Assembly: GCA_021234155.1 (NCBI GenBank)
Contig: JAJEKV010000026.1
Coordinates: 4,901,183 to 4,965,182, forward strand
Direction: 5' to 3'
Length of the DNA stretch: 64,000 nucleotides
From: Isoetes taiwanensis
Taxonomy: Eukaryota; Streptophyta; Lycopodiopsida; Isoetales; Isoetaceae
Shown here: in pieces, positions 24,717 to 32,740 of the stretch
Position numbering within the stretch: position 1 is the stretch's first letter
Layout of the letters: every line of letters begins with the position of its first letter
Position numbers and translations under genes: made by a program
The notes under the pieces: generated by a model
What the model was told of the DNA's origin: nothing
The model's database searches: none
Seen by the model: the letters and a program-made list of their open reading frames with translations, nothing else

Positions 24717-25540
24717 AAGAATCTTTTTGGAATGTTCGAGTTTCAAGGAATCTATGGTAAATTGAGGGAATCTAGGAGAATATTTATAGGATCCTAGGGA
24801 ATCCAGAGGAATATCATGAGAATCTTAGAGAATCTATGGGAGTCTCAAGAGAGCATCTTTGAGAATGTAAGGGAATCTAAGGGAATCTTGATAAAATCTT
24901 TAAGAACCTAGAAGAAACTTGATGGAATCTTGGGGAGTCTAGGGGAATCTTCATAGAATCTATGGGAACTAGAGGAATCTCAAGAGAATCTATAGGAATC
25001 TCAAGTGCTTCTTTGGAAATCTAGGGAAAACCTAGAAGAATCTTAATGGAATCTTAGAGAATCTAGTAGAATCTTGATAGAATGTTAGAGAATCTAGAGG
25101 AATCTTGGTATTCTTTTTGAATCTAGTAGAATCTTTAGAGAATCTTAGGGAGTCTCAAATGAATCTTTGGGAATCTAAGAGAATCTAAAGGAATCTTTAT
25201 AAAAATTTTAAGAATCTATGGGAATCTTAATGGAATCTCGAAGAATCTAGAAGAATCTAGGAGAATCTTGATAGAATCTTGGAGAATCTAGAGGAATCTT
25301 GGAGTATTTTTTTGGAATCTAGGGGAATCTTTAGAGAATCTTCGGGAATCTTAATAAAATCTAGGGGAATCTCCATAGAATCTTAAGAATCTAAGGGAAT
25401 CTTTGTAGAACATTAAGAATCTAAGAACATCTTTGGAAATCTAGGAGAATCTTTGAGAATCTAGGGAATCTAGTTTTGAGAATCTAACGGATTCCTGATG
25501 GAATTTTAGAGAATCTAAGAGAACTTCATAGAATCTTCGG
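24717..25540. repeat. Degenerate GAATCT repeat with 10-11 bp spacing
   Basis: About 820 bp in which gaatct recurs many dozens of times, mostly every 10 or 11 bases (for example agaagaatct, aggagaatct, tgatagaatct, tggagaatct). The + strand is strongly purine-biased. Units are degenerate, so the array is old or drifts freely. It encodes nothing. Confidence 0.9.
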
Positions 25541-25589
25541 GCTTTATGCAGTCCCTCATATTACAAAGACTTGTATATATATATAGAAT

Positions 25590-26278
25590 GTGGAGCTTTG
25601 AGGGAGGCAAGGATGATGCTTGATAGCATGGTTGACAAAAATTCCTTTTCTTGGAACATCATGCTAGCAACCTATATTGATCATGGGCAGCATGAAGACG
25701 CTCTATTCATGTTTCAAGCAATGGCACTACCAAACACAGTCTCCTAAACAAGTATGATATGTACATATATGATGACTAGGGAAGCAGAGTTTGGCACTAT
25801 TGTTTTTGAATATATGCAAGTAATAGGCTTACCTTCGAACATGGTTACTTTTGTGAGCTTGATTAATGCTTGATTGCATGTTGATAGATAAACATATTAA
25901 GGCTTGTGGGAACTAAATCTGATGTTGTTGTTAGTAGCACCCTGGTCAATTTCTATGGGAAATGTGGGGATTTAAGTGCTTGAGCAATATTAGGAACATG
26001 CCTAGGAGGAGCATTGTGTCTATAGCTGCAAATATGCTCAGCATGGCTATGGAGATAATTAATCTTAAATGCATTGTACGTTGAATCTTGAAGGAATAAT
26101 GCCAGTGACATTTTTTAGTCTTTTATTTGCATATAACAATGCTCGTGTAATGGACGATGCCTATCAATGGCTAGTATCAATGAGTAAGGATGGTTTTTTG
26201 AGCAAATTTTGGAGCACCATAACTGTATTGTTGACCTCTAGGGCAAATCAGAGAGTTCAGACGTGGCCAAAGCTTTGA
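25590..26278 (+). pseudogene. PLS-class PPR protein pseudogene
   Basis: Translation of several frames gives REARMMLDSM, KNSFSWNIMLATYIDHG, EDALFMFQAM, MVTFVSLINA, SDVVVSSTLVNFYGKCGDL and a later VTFFSLLFA...DDAYQWLVSMSKDG. These are consecutive pentatricopeptide repeats of the type used in plant organellar RNA editing factors. Many stops and frame changes break it. The gypsy element at 26440 sits about 160 bp downstream and may have cut off the remainder; I did not find the 3' part after 39792. Confidence 0.8.
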
Positions 26279-26439
26279 TTTATAACATAATATACTATTT
26301 AGGGCTAATTCCACCTCTTAAAAGCCTTGTTGAGTTCTTATTTTCTCTTTGGTGACATAGCACGAGGACATCATGTTGGAATGTAGGTGGTCAAGTTGAG
26401 TCCAGAACGTCCAACAGCCTATATGTTGTTGTCAAACAT

Positions 26440-27994
26440 TGTGACGTTCCAGGATAATATACGGTATGAATACGTATATCATACTGACACGTCACTAGTA
26501 CATGTCGACTTAGACAACATGTACGCATCGACCATAAAGGGGTAGCACCCTAGGGTACAACCTTGTGACCTATTATATTGCACATGCTAAGGCCACATGT
26601 GAATATAATATCCTTTAGCCATGTGGCAATAGCCCATTGACCAATCAGGGCCCAGCCCTAAAGTCGTGGGGATAAAGGGGCATAAACCCTAAAAGGGAAA
26701 CCCTTTCAGTTCCCAGCCCCCATAAGTCGGATTGGAGCAGCAGTGGACGTTTTCTTGCGTGAACAGTAGCAGAGGAACCGACATTCCTTAGTAGCAGCTC
26801 GATCCAAGCCAGCAATCTCGAGATTCAGCAGCATGGACGCCTTCAGAGGAGTGGGAGCCAGCCAAGAAGCCGGTTAGTGGTTGATCCGATAGTTAGATCC
26901 GAGTTTTCAGCCCTCATTCTATAGGATTAGTGTTCATTCTTAGTATAGGCGACCCCTACAACCTAAGAATGATAGATACTAACAAAGGAACCTAACCATG
27001 TATGATTAGGTAGATTAGAATAGATGTATTCTATTGTTTCAGCCTCGTTGTGATGATATGGTGACATTCTATGCCCACTCTTGTGTATTGGGAAGGGGGT
27101 AGAGACCCCACGAGCCCAAGTAGTTGTATGATCATAGTTTTAGCCCATTAATTCCCAATTAATGCGGCACGTGCATAAGACCCGTCACGTCGTGGGTGGA
27201 GGAGCTAGGCCGGTGACAAGGGAGGGCTTGTCTAATCCGCGGTTGATCCCGCTGCGTGTGCTTGACGGTAGGGATCGGCGTGAGCTAGGCCTAATACCAC
27301 AACGCTGCGTGAGGCGGGGTATGGGCTCACACTAAGTGGGGTGATCGTCATCTTCCGGTGAGTTCAAGTCGTATCTGGCAGTGGCTCTCTAGCTTCGCCC
27401 GTGATTAGCATGAACCTTCGGAGGAGAGATCTCCTCTGCCTCGTGGGGCTGGGGAGATGCAACCCGGTAGTAGTAGCCCCCGGCTATTCACCCGGCGGGG
27501 CTCACGGTCGAGCTCCAATACTTTTCTATCCGCATAGTATGCACGGGAGAGGGCGGATGGAGTGGACTATCCAACGGCCATGTTCCTTTGCCGGTAAAAT
27601 CCATTTGCCATGAATGCATGCGCATTGCTATCACGGAGACCCCAAGGCCGTCGGTCGATCCCCATGAGTCTGAGCACGGGTAGGATCTTCCCTATGTTAT
27701 GTTGATGTCTTGATGTGTGATGCGACTCTCTTGTGATATGGTGGACCGCCCTTGAGGTGGGTATATTATTATTGCTTGATGTTATGTGCTCATGTTTTGT
27801 TTACGCCCCGTTGCTAGGTCGATCGAGAGAGACGGGATGAATGACACGTCCATTCTTCCCGGCGGGGTTCTTAACCACCATCGAGGGCCCGATGTTAGGT
27901 GGGCGGCCTCACATCGTGTGGCGGAATCTTTGGTTTGAGGATGATCTCCGGTTTGTATACGATCGGTATCGTATATATGGCCGAGGACGTCACA
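26440..27994 (+). repeat. 5' LTR (1555 bp) of the histone-bearing gypsy element
   Basis: Starts TGTGACGTTCC and ends GGACGTCACA. The first ~200 bp match the 3' LTR almost perfectly, while 27160-27600 matches far less well. The first 80 bp contain overlapping palindromic gtatgaatacgtat-type sequence. ORFs inside are not protein-like. Confidence 0.95.
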
Positions 27995-27995
27995 A

Positions 27996-28007
27996 TGGTA
28001 TCAGAGC
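27996..28007 (+). promoter_or_regulatory. Primer-binding site, initiator tRNA-Met
   Basis: TGGTATCAGAGC, the canonical plant retrotransposon match to the 3' end of tRNA-iMet, one base after the LTR. Confidence 0.95.
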
Positions 28008-28225
28008 TCTGATCTTGGCAGACCAGGATCGAGCACTGACCGAAACCCTATAGGAACTAACTCATCTAGACATTCAGTCTTGGAGGTAACAGCCCAAGCA
28101 CAAACCTCGAGTAGCGGAAATTTTTTTTCCCTGGGGTAGAGCTAGTAATTATCTAAGATTAGGATAATTAGAGAACATAGGCACTTGAGAGATCCTACTA
28201 AATTTCAGGCACTTTTGGCCAACGA

Positions 28226-28289
28226 CTCCAAGAGTGCGCCAGGAGCATGTTAGGTTCAGACCTAAGAGCCCTCTCGCGCACTCTTAGAG
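28226..28289. promoter_or_regulatory. Two-level palindromic module A
   Basis: Outer arms ctccaagagtgcgc and gcgcactcttagag pair at 13 of 14 positions. The inner arms (ttaggtt/cagacctaa) are weaker here than in module B. It is one of four copies inside the element, all upstream of histone-like ORFs. Confidence 0.75.
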
Positions 28290-28438
28290 TAGTCACCCCA
28301 TATGAACCCTAGAACTTGGCCTTAGGAACTCCAAATGGTAAAATAAAAGATGAAATCCCAGTTAAAAAGCTCGAAATAGCTAGAATTGTATCCTAAAACA
28401 TCGAAAACATTAAGTACAAGTCACTTTTGGAACAATGA

Positions 28439-28502
28439 CTCCAAGAGTGCGCCAGAGTATAGTTAGGTCCCGACCTAACCCCCTCCTCGCGCACTCTTAG
28501 AG
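28439..28502. promoter_or_regulatory. Two-level palindromic module B
   Basis: Outer arms as in module A; inner arms gttaggtc/gacctaac pair perfectly around cc. It is preceded by cacttttgg.aca, as module A is by cacttttggccaa. It lies about 110 bp before the first telo-box/TATA pair. Confidence 0.8.
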
Positions 28503-28593
28503 CCATTCGAAGAAGCAGGACCAAACAGGACCCCAATTTCGCCCAAGATGAGGAGACTTTCACCAGCAAACCAACCAGAAGACTAATTCGACC

Positions 28594-28650
28594 GAACCCT
28601 AAAAATTCAACCCTATAAATTACGGGACATAGGCTCATTTTTTAGGGTTT
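28594..28650 (+). promoter_or_regulatory. Candidate internal promoter 1 (telo-box like + TATA)
   Basis: Gaaccctaaaaatt (from 28594) is followed by tataaat (28614-28620) and a reverse telo-box ttagggttt (28642-28650). Telo-boxes are common in plant promoters of histone and ribosomal genes. The spacing after module B resembles promoter 2. The H3-like ATG is 660 bp further on, so a 5' UTR intron or a second start would be needed. Confidence 0.45.
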
Positions 28651-29242
28651 CTCCCGTGCTTCCACGAGCTCCTTCTGATTAGCCGATCTTTTGGCGCCCT
28701 GCTCCAAATCAGACGCTGTCATACAATCAGGGTTGCCCTTAAGGCCATATCTGCATAGGCGTAATTTAGAAGGTGAGGCGAATCATAAGCTTTCTATATT
28801 AATTTTGTAGGCGATTACTTTTTGCGACTTGAACTGTTTCATAGAAACTCTGGTGAACCTTGCCAACGTTAGTGTGGTAATTGAAATAAATAAATTAGAT
28901 GTCAATTCACATACAACTTACAGGATTAAGGAAACCTATTATGTTTAACAAAATTTGAGTAGTTGTTGATTTTTTTAGTATTCTACTATTGTCCACTAGA
29001 GCTAGCAAACAATTACTTGATCTACAATGGTGTTAAGGGGATAATCTATGATCGTAAACACTTAGCTCCATGGAACTGGAGGCGAAACTCTAGATCTGAG
29101 CTTAAGAATGCATGGCTAATTTAAGAAAGGCAGGCGGACGAAATGGTAAAACTTTGGCGAAAGACTATAATTTATTTTCAATAGTAACCTATTCAGCTTT
29201 AGTATCTCCTTTTCGAAAATATTCAAAATATAGCCATTTGGC
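28651..29242 (+). other. Leader between internal promoter 1 and the H3-like ORF
   Basis: No ORF recognised. A possible splice donor (aggtgagg at about 28770) could start a 5' UTR intron, but I cannot place its acceptor. Confidence 0.3.
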
Positions 29243-29250
29243 TATAAATA
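29243..29250 (+). promoter_or_regulatory. TATA-like box 34 bp before the H3-like ATG
   Basis: Tataaata stands 34 bases upstream of the ATG at 29277. If used, transcription would begin almost at the start codon, giving a nearly leaderless mRNA. Chance occurrence in AT-rich DNA is possible. Confidence 0.35.
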
Positions 29251-29276
29251 GCCCCTTAAGGGCAACCCTGCATACA

Positions 29277-30458
29277 ATGGCTAGGACCAAACAAACCGCC
29301 CGCAAGCCAAAGAAGAACGATAAGCCCAGCGCCCAAGTGCTCGCCGCTGAACAGAAGCTCAAAGATGCTGATGACAAACTGAAGGCTGACATGGAGAGGC
29401 GGCCTAGGTATTACAGGAATTTAGAAAAGAGGCGCAGGAAAGAAGAAAAGGCCAGGAAGAAAGAAGAAAAGGCAAAGAGAAGAGAAGAAAGAGCCAAGAG
29501 AAAGGAGGAGAAAGCGAGAAGAAAAGCAGATGAGGAGGTTGCAGAAGCAGAAGACGACCAATGGCGAGAGCAAAGAACCAAGAATAGAGAGGATCCCGAT
29601 CCGAAAGGAAAAAGGGTAATGACTGAGGAACCCCCACCTAAGAAGAGGAGAACCTCGGTCGGCGTAGCCATAAACGAACCAACAGAAGGCGAACAACCTC
29701 CAGCCTTGTCAGAAGACACTGATGATATAGTAGATTTCTTGGAGGCAGCCCTTCTCGGAACGGGAGAATCCTCACAGCAGAAGCCTAACCCTCAACCTGA
29801 CACAGATGAAACCCGCGAGGAAGAACCACTCCCAGCTCAAGAACCGGTTGAGACGCAGGTTGACCTACCCCCGCCATTGCCCCCACCGTTTTCAGAATGG
29901 CAACAGGCAAAGAAGCTAGGTGACGAGAAAGCAAACGCAGGGAAAGCAAAGAAGATGGCCAGGGACTCGTACACTCTAGGGCCCGAAAGGAGATACAAGA
30001 AGGAGCTAGCGGACTACACGATGTACAAGAAGATGCACGACGAGTATGCTGCTTACTACCAGGCCCATAGGGTAAAATACATCGAAGGAGGTCGGCCAAC
30101 ACGAGAAGCACCCCAGCTGATACCTCCACCAGAGCTCCCGGAGCCTCCGAAGAAACCTATGAAGAGATCCCAAGACTCCCCTTTTGCGAGAGCCCTGCGA
30201 GAAATCAAACACTTCCAAAGGAGCTACGGATTTCTCATCCCGAGAGCAGCATTCCAGTGGTTCGTCCGAGAAATCTTGTGGGAGTTCGACCCCAACAAGC
30301 GAGTAACCAACGACATGTTACTCGCTTTACAAGAAGTAGCAGAGATGGAGGTCGTACAGCATTTCGAGGATTCATTGGCATGCACTCTCCATGCAAAAAG
30401 AGTCACCTTGCAACCAAAGGATATGAAACTGGCTAAATACATCAAAAGGAGAGACTAA
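29277..30458 (+). CDS. Histone H3-like protein with long internal insertion
   Basis: 393 residues from this ATG. An upstream in-frame ATG at 29112 would add 55 residues, but the H3 tail begins exactly here. Residues 1-10 are MARTKQTARK, identical to canonical H3, keeping K4, R8 and K9 while S10 is replaced by proline. Residues 46-95 form a K/R/E-rich helix, then come a basic nuclear-signal-like patch (PPPKKRRTS), acidic and proline-rich linkers, and a second charged helix. Residues 301-393 are an H3 fold: ALREIKHFQRS, FQWFVREI, LALQEV, HFED, C.LHAKRVT.QPKDM.LA..I. By eye about 30 of 67 fold positions equal canonical H3, including the Cys and His of the H3-H3 interface. H3 is normally 135 residues, so about 260 are added. 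Uninterrupted. I infer it enters or mimics chromatin. Confidence 0.88.
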   Translation: MARTKQTARKPKKNDKPSAQVLAAEQKLKDADDKLKADMERRPRYYRNLEKRRRKEEKARKKEEKAKRREERAKRKEEKARRKADEEVAEAEDDQWREQRTKNREDPDPKGKRVMTEEPPPKKRRTSVGVAINEPTEGEQPPALSEDTDDIVDFLEAALLGTGESSQQKPNPQPDTDETREEEPLPAQEPVETQVDLPPPLPPPFSEWQQAKKLGDEKANAGKAKKMARDSYTLGPERRYKKELADYTMYKKMHDEYAAYYQAHRVKYIEGGRPTREAPQLIPPPELPEPPKKPMKRSQDSPFARALREIKHFQRSYGFLIPRAAFQWFVREILWEFDPNKRVTNDMLLALQEVAEMEVVQHFEDSLACTLHAKRVTLQPKDMKLAKYIKRRD

Positions 30459-30570
30459 TAGAAGGGAAATTACCTTTTTGTAACTAACAGGGTATATATA
30501 GTCGTTTAAAAATGTGCATTCATTAGGTACAGTATTAGTTTTTGAGCAATTGGGGTAATTTGACCAACGT

Positions 30571-30634
30571 CTCCAAGAGTGCGCCAGAGCATAGTTAGAT
30601 CCCAACCTAACCCCCTCCTCGTGCACTCTTAGAG
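30571..30634. promoter_or_regulatory. Two-level palindromic module C
   Basis: Third copy, between the H3-like and H2B-like ORFs. Outer arms ctccaagagtgcgc/gtgcactcttagag; inner gttagatc/aacctaac, slightly decayed. Confidence 0.8.
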
Positions 30635-30741
30635 TCATCCAGCCAACTGGAACAATCATTAGACCTACTTGCTCCAAACCGGGTAAATAAACAAAGGAAC
30701 TCGCATTTAGGAAGAAAACTAAAAGGAATTACCCCTTCCAC

Positions 30742-30774
30742 CGAACCTAACACCCCCCTCGCGCACTCTTAGAG
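30742..30774. promoter_or_regulatory. Half copy of the palindromic module (D)
   Basis: Only the right half is present: cgaacctaac followed by gcgcactcttagag. With module C it repeats the two-copies-then-promoter layout of A and B. Confidence 0.65.
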
Positions 30775-30927
30775 TCGCCCAACCTTCCCAAGTTCATAAC
30801 TTGAGCTAGACATACCCAAATCGGCCAAAATTTGTTGCATTAGAACCCTAAGACTGTAGACAAGCCACTTCTAGCCTCAAATTAACCAAGAAACAGTAGC
30901 CTTTATCCCAAATGTCAGGAGTTTTAG

Positions 30928-30966
30928 AAACCCTAAAAATTTTAGGGCATAAATTCCCTATATATA
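30928..30966 (+). promoter_or_regulatory. Candidate internal promoter 2 (telo-box + TATA)
   Basis: Exact telo-box aaaccctaa (30928-30936), then ttttaggg, then tatatata (30959-30966). The ATG of the H2B/H2A-like ORF follows at 31078, leaving a plausible leader of about 80-90 nt. It parallels promoter 1. Confidence 0.55.
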
Positions 30967-31077
30967 CCCGCATAACCCCTAAACCTCAACCACATCATTG
31001 CTCCTGCGATTGAGGCGATCTCCCAGCTTACTCAGGCGCTCCCAGTCCCGTTTGATATCGGCAACACAATTCTCGTC

Positions 31078-32142
31078 ATGGCTACAGAATCTTTCATCAG
31101 TTGGTATAGCGCCTTCCCCCACATTGCTGAAGTAGATGTCAATATAGTATTCCAAGTATTTCAAAAAGAATTTGACCTTTCAGCAACCCTGAACTCCAAT
31201 CCTTTCTACCAGCAAGTCCTGCAAGAATTCCAAGAGAAAGTTGTCCCTAGCTTACAGAAGATACCGCCATGCATAGGGTACTTTGTACCAAGGACCGCTA
31301 TGCAAACAGCCCTCAGTCATGTACCCAATATTGCCAAAGTATTGCGGAACAGAACCAACCGCTTACCAGCCTACATGACCCTAACCAGCAATAGAAAAGT
31401 TTTCTTCTCCTACAATACAGCCTTGGCGCTATATCTAGTATATAGGGCCAAAACCATAATAGGCGAACCATCGATTCAGCCACTGGAGGTCACACCCTTG
31501 GACGCAGCAGCAGACGAACGGCTACTGTTGGAGTATGAAGAGACCATAGCAGAAGCATCCGGAGAGAGTGAAGACTCCGAGCAGGAAAGCGAGGATGACA
31601 TAGAGGTGGGCCCAGAGGAGGAACGCCGCGAAGCGGAACAAGACATCACCCGCTTCGAAGCTGACAGGACCACCCCGAGGATTGCACAACCAATCGGGCT
31701 GGGAATAACAAGCTTAGCACCAATCATAGTCGAAGGACAAGAATACTTGCTGCTAAATGACATCAAAAACCTCCCCGAATGCAGGGACAGAGGCTACCGC
31801 GTCGACGAACTCCTTCACCTTCTACGGCGACAGCCGGATTTAGAAGACTTCATTGACCAAGAAACTGAAGATTTTTCGGTGCAAATACGAGAAGCAGCTA
31901 CTTACACAGGACACACCATGTCGGACATTGAAGCTTACGGCGCTATCAGAGGTATGATGACGGAAGAACTCCCTAGCGAGGAGGAGTTTATAGCACTTCA
32001 GGAGCAGATGGGAATAAGGGGGAAGACAACAAGAGTACTTCAAGGGGAGTCTTCTTCCTCGCAAGAACAGGTAGCAAAATTCCAAGGGAGAGCCACAAAC
32101 CTGTCAAGTGTACGAACGCTCTTCCAGGATTATAAGGAATGA
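31078..32142 (+). CDS. H2B-H2A-like histone doublet (tentative)
   Basis: 354 residues, first ATG after the TATA box. Residues 55-125 align with H2B: SLQKIPPCIG with LKQVHPDIG, then, without gaps over 28 positions, an AM...S....I...L.....RL..Y pattern shared with H2B helix 2, then TLTS and NTALALYLV at the place of TITS and QTAVRLVLP. Residues 126-200 are an acidic linker. Residues 240-310 are a weaker H2A match: YRVDELL for GRIARFL, EAA for NAA, then DIEAYGAIR....EEL for HIQLAVRNDEEL. A fused H2B-H2A order is known in Marseilleviridae. H2B is moderate, H2A tentative; both are far more diverged than the H3. The ORF ends in TGA with the frame open beyond. It may instead be an unrelated element-specific protein. 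Confidence 0.5.
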   Translation: MATESFISWYSAFPHIAEVDVNIVFQVFQKEFDLSATLNSNPFYQQVLQEFQEKVVPSLQKIPPCIGYFVPRTAMQTALSHVPNIAKVLRNRTNRLPAYMTLTSNRKVFFSYNTALALYLVYRAKTIIGEPSIQPLEVTPLDAAADERLLLEYEETIAEASGESEDSEQESEDDIEVGPEEERREAEQDITRFEADRTTPRIAQPIGLGITSLAPIIVEGQEYLLLNDIKNLPECRDRGYRVDELLHLLRRQPDLEDFIDQETEDFSVQIREAATYTGHTMSDIEAYGAIRGMMTEELPSEEEFIALQEQMGIRGKTTRVLQGESSSSQEQVAKFQGRATNLSSVRTLFQDYKE

Positions 32143-32523
32143 GTTCAAGTACCCGTCGACCAGTATGCATCAAGGCACAGGGGTACCTCAGGAGCACGTG
32201 GAGGAGTACCGGGAGCAGCACTCAAATATTATCTTCCGCTCCTAACAGACGGTAGAGTAATAATATTTCACAAGCGCTTCAGCCCACGCGGAGAGGAAGC
32301 TGTGCAGATGCTAGTAGCACTTTCGGGATTTGGCATGCACGCACGCCTATCAGAAAAAGTCGACCATGTTATTTTGGTGAAGCGGAAAACAGCCTTGGGC
32401 ATTTTCGACTTTGCAGTACCACACCTTCGACAAGGTAGGTTAGCAGTGACAGCAGCTCATACCTCCCATAGACGGGTGGAAGAGCTAGCATCCGCCATCC
32501 GAGGGGCTTGGGAAGTACAGTAG
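32143..32523 (+). CDS. H4-like continuation after an in-frame TGA (tentative)
   Basis: The frame of the previous ORF stays open for 126 more codons after the TGA at 32140-32142; the first ATG in it is only at 32302. By eye the translation follows H4: LLTDGRV for LARRGGV, PRG for TRG before helix 2, MHAR for EHAR, VDHVILVKR for MDVVYALKR and KTALGIF for RTLYGF, with small gaps. A second alignment using RKT and RQGR is possible and cannot be decided. It could be reached by stop readthrough, by a lost start codon or by a separate start at ATGA (32139) plus a frameshift. If real, the element would encode counterparts of all four core histones. Confidence 0.35.
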   Translation, partial: VQVPVDQYASRHRGTSGARGGVPGAALKYYLPLLTDGRVIIFHKRFSPRGEEAVQMLVALSGFGMHARLSEKVDHVILVKRKTALGIFDFAVPHLRQGRLAVTAAHTSHRRVEELASAIRGAWEVQ

Positions 32524-32740
32524 GTACAGCCCAAGTAAAGAAGTTCCTTGAGGATCACCCAGACTATCAGTAAATCAATGTAATGGAAGTCATGACTACT
32601 GTATTAAGATATATCGGCTATATATATTAATATAAGACCCTTTTTGAATTGCATTTCAAAAATGTTTTTTTGGTATCGTTCTCTTAACAATCATATCATT
32701 TAAAAAACCTAATACAATCAACAAAAGGAACTCATGATAA
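32524..32740 (+). other. Spacer between histone-like block and gag
   Basis: AT-rich, with tatatatattaatataa near 32623. It could hold a terminator/poly(A) region or a gag promoter. Nothing decisive. Confidence 0.35.

Noticed and set aside
24717-25540. CRISPR-like array
   Set aside because: Units are short, degenerate and without spacers; this is a eukaryotic low-complexity repeat.
29112-29276. Upstream in-frame ATG adding 55 residues to the H3-like protein
   Set aside because: The H3 tail is functional only at the N-terminus, the added part looks like untranslated AT-rich leader and a TATA-like box lies inside it.
32140-32142. TGA as a selenocysteine codon or RNA-edited codon
   Set aside because: Land plants lack selenocysteine insertion as far as I know, and nuclear transcripts are not known to be edited this way. 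Readthrough or mutation is simpler.
32143-32523. Alternative H4 alignment using GGV, RKT and RQGR
   Set aside because: Individually attractive, but it needs larger gaps around helix 2 than the HAR/DHVILVKR alignment. I kept one and lowered the confidence.
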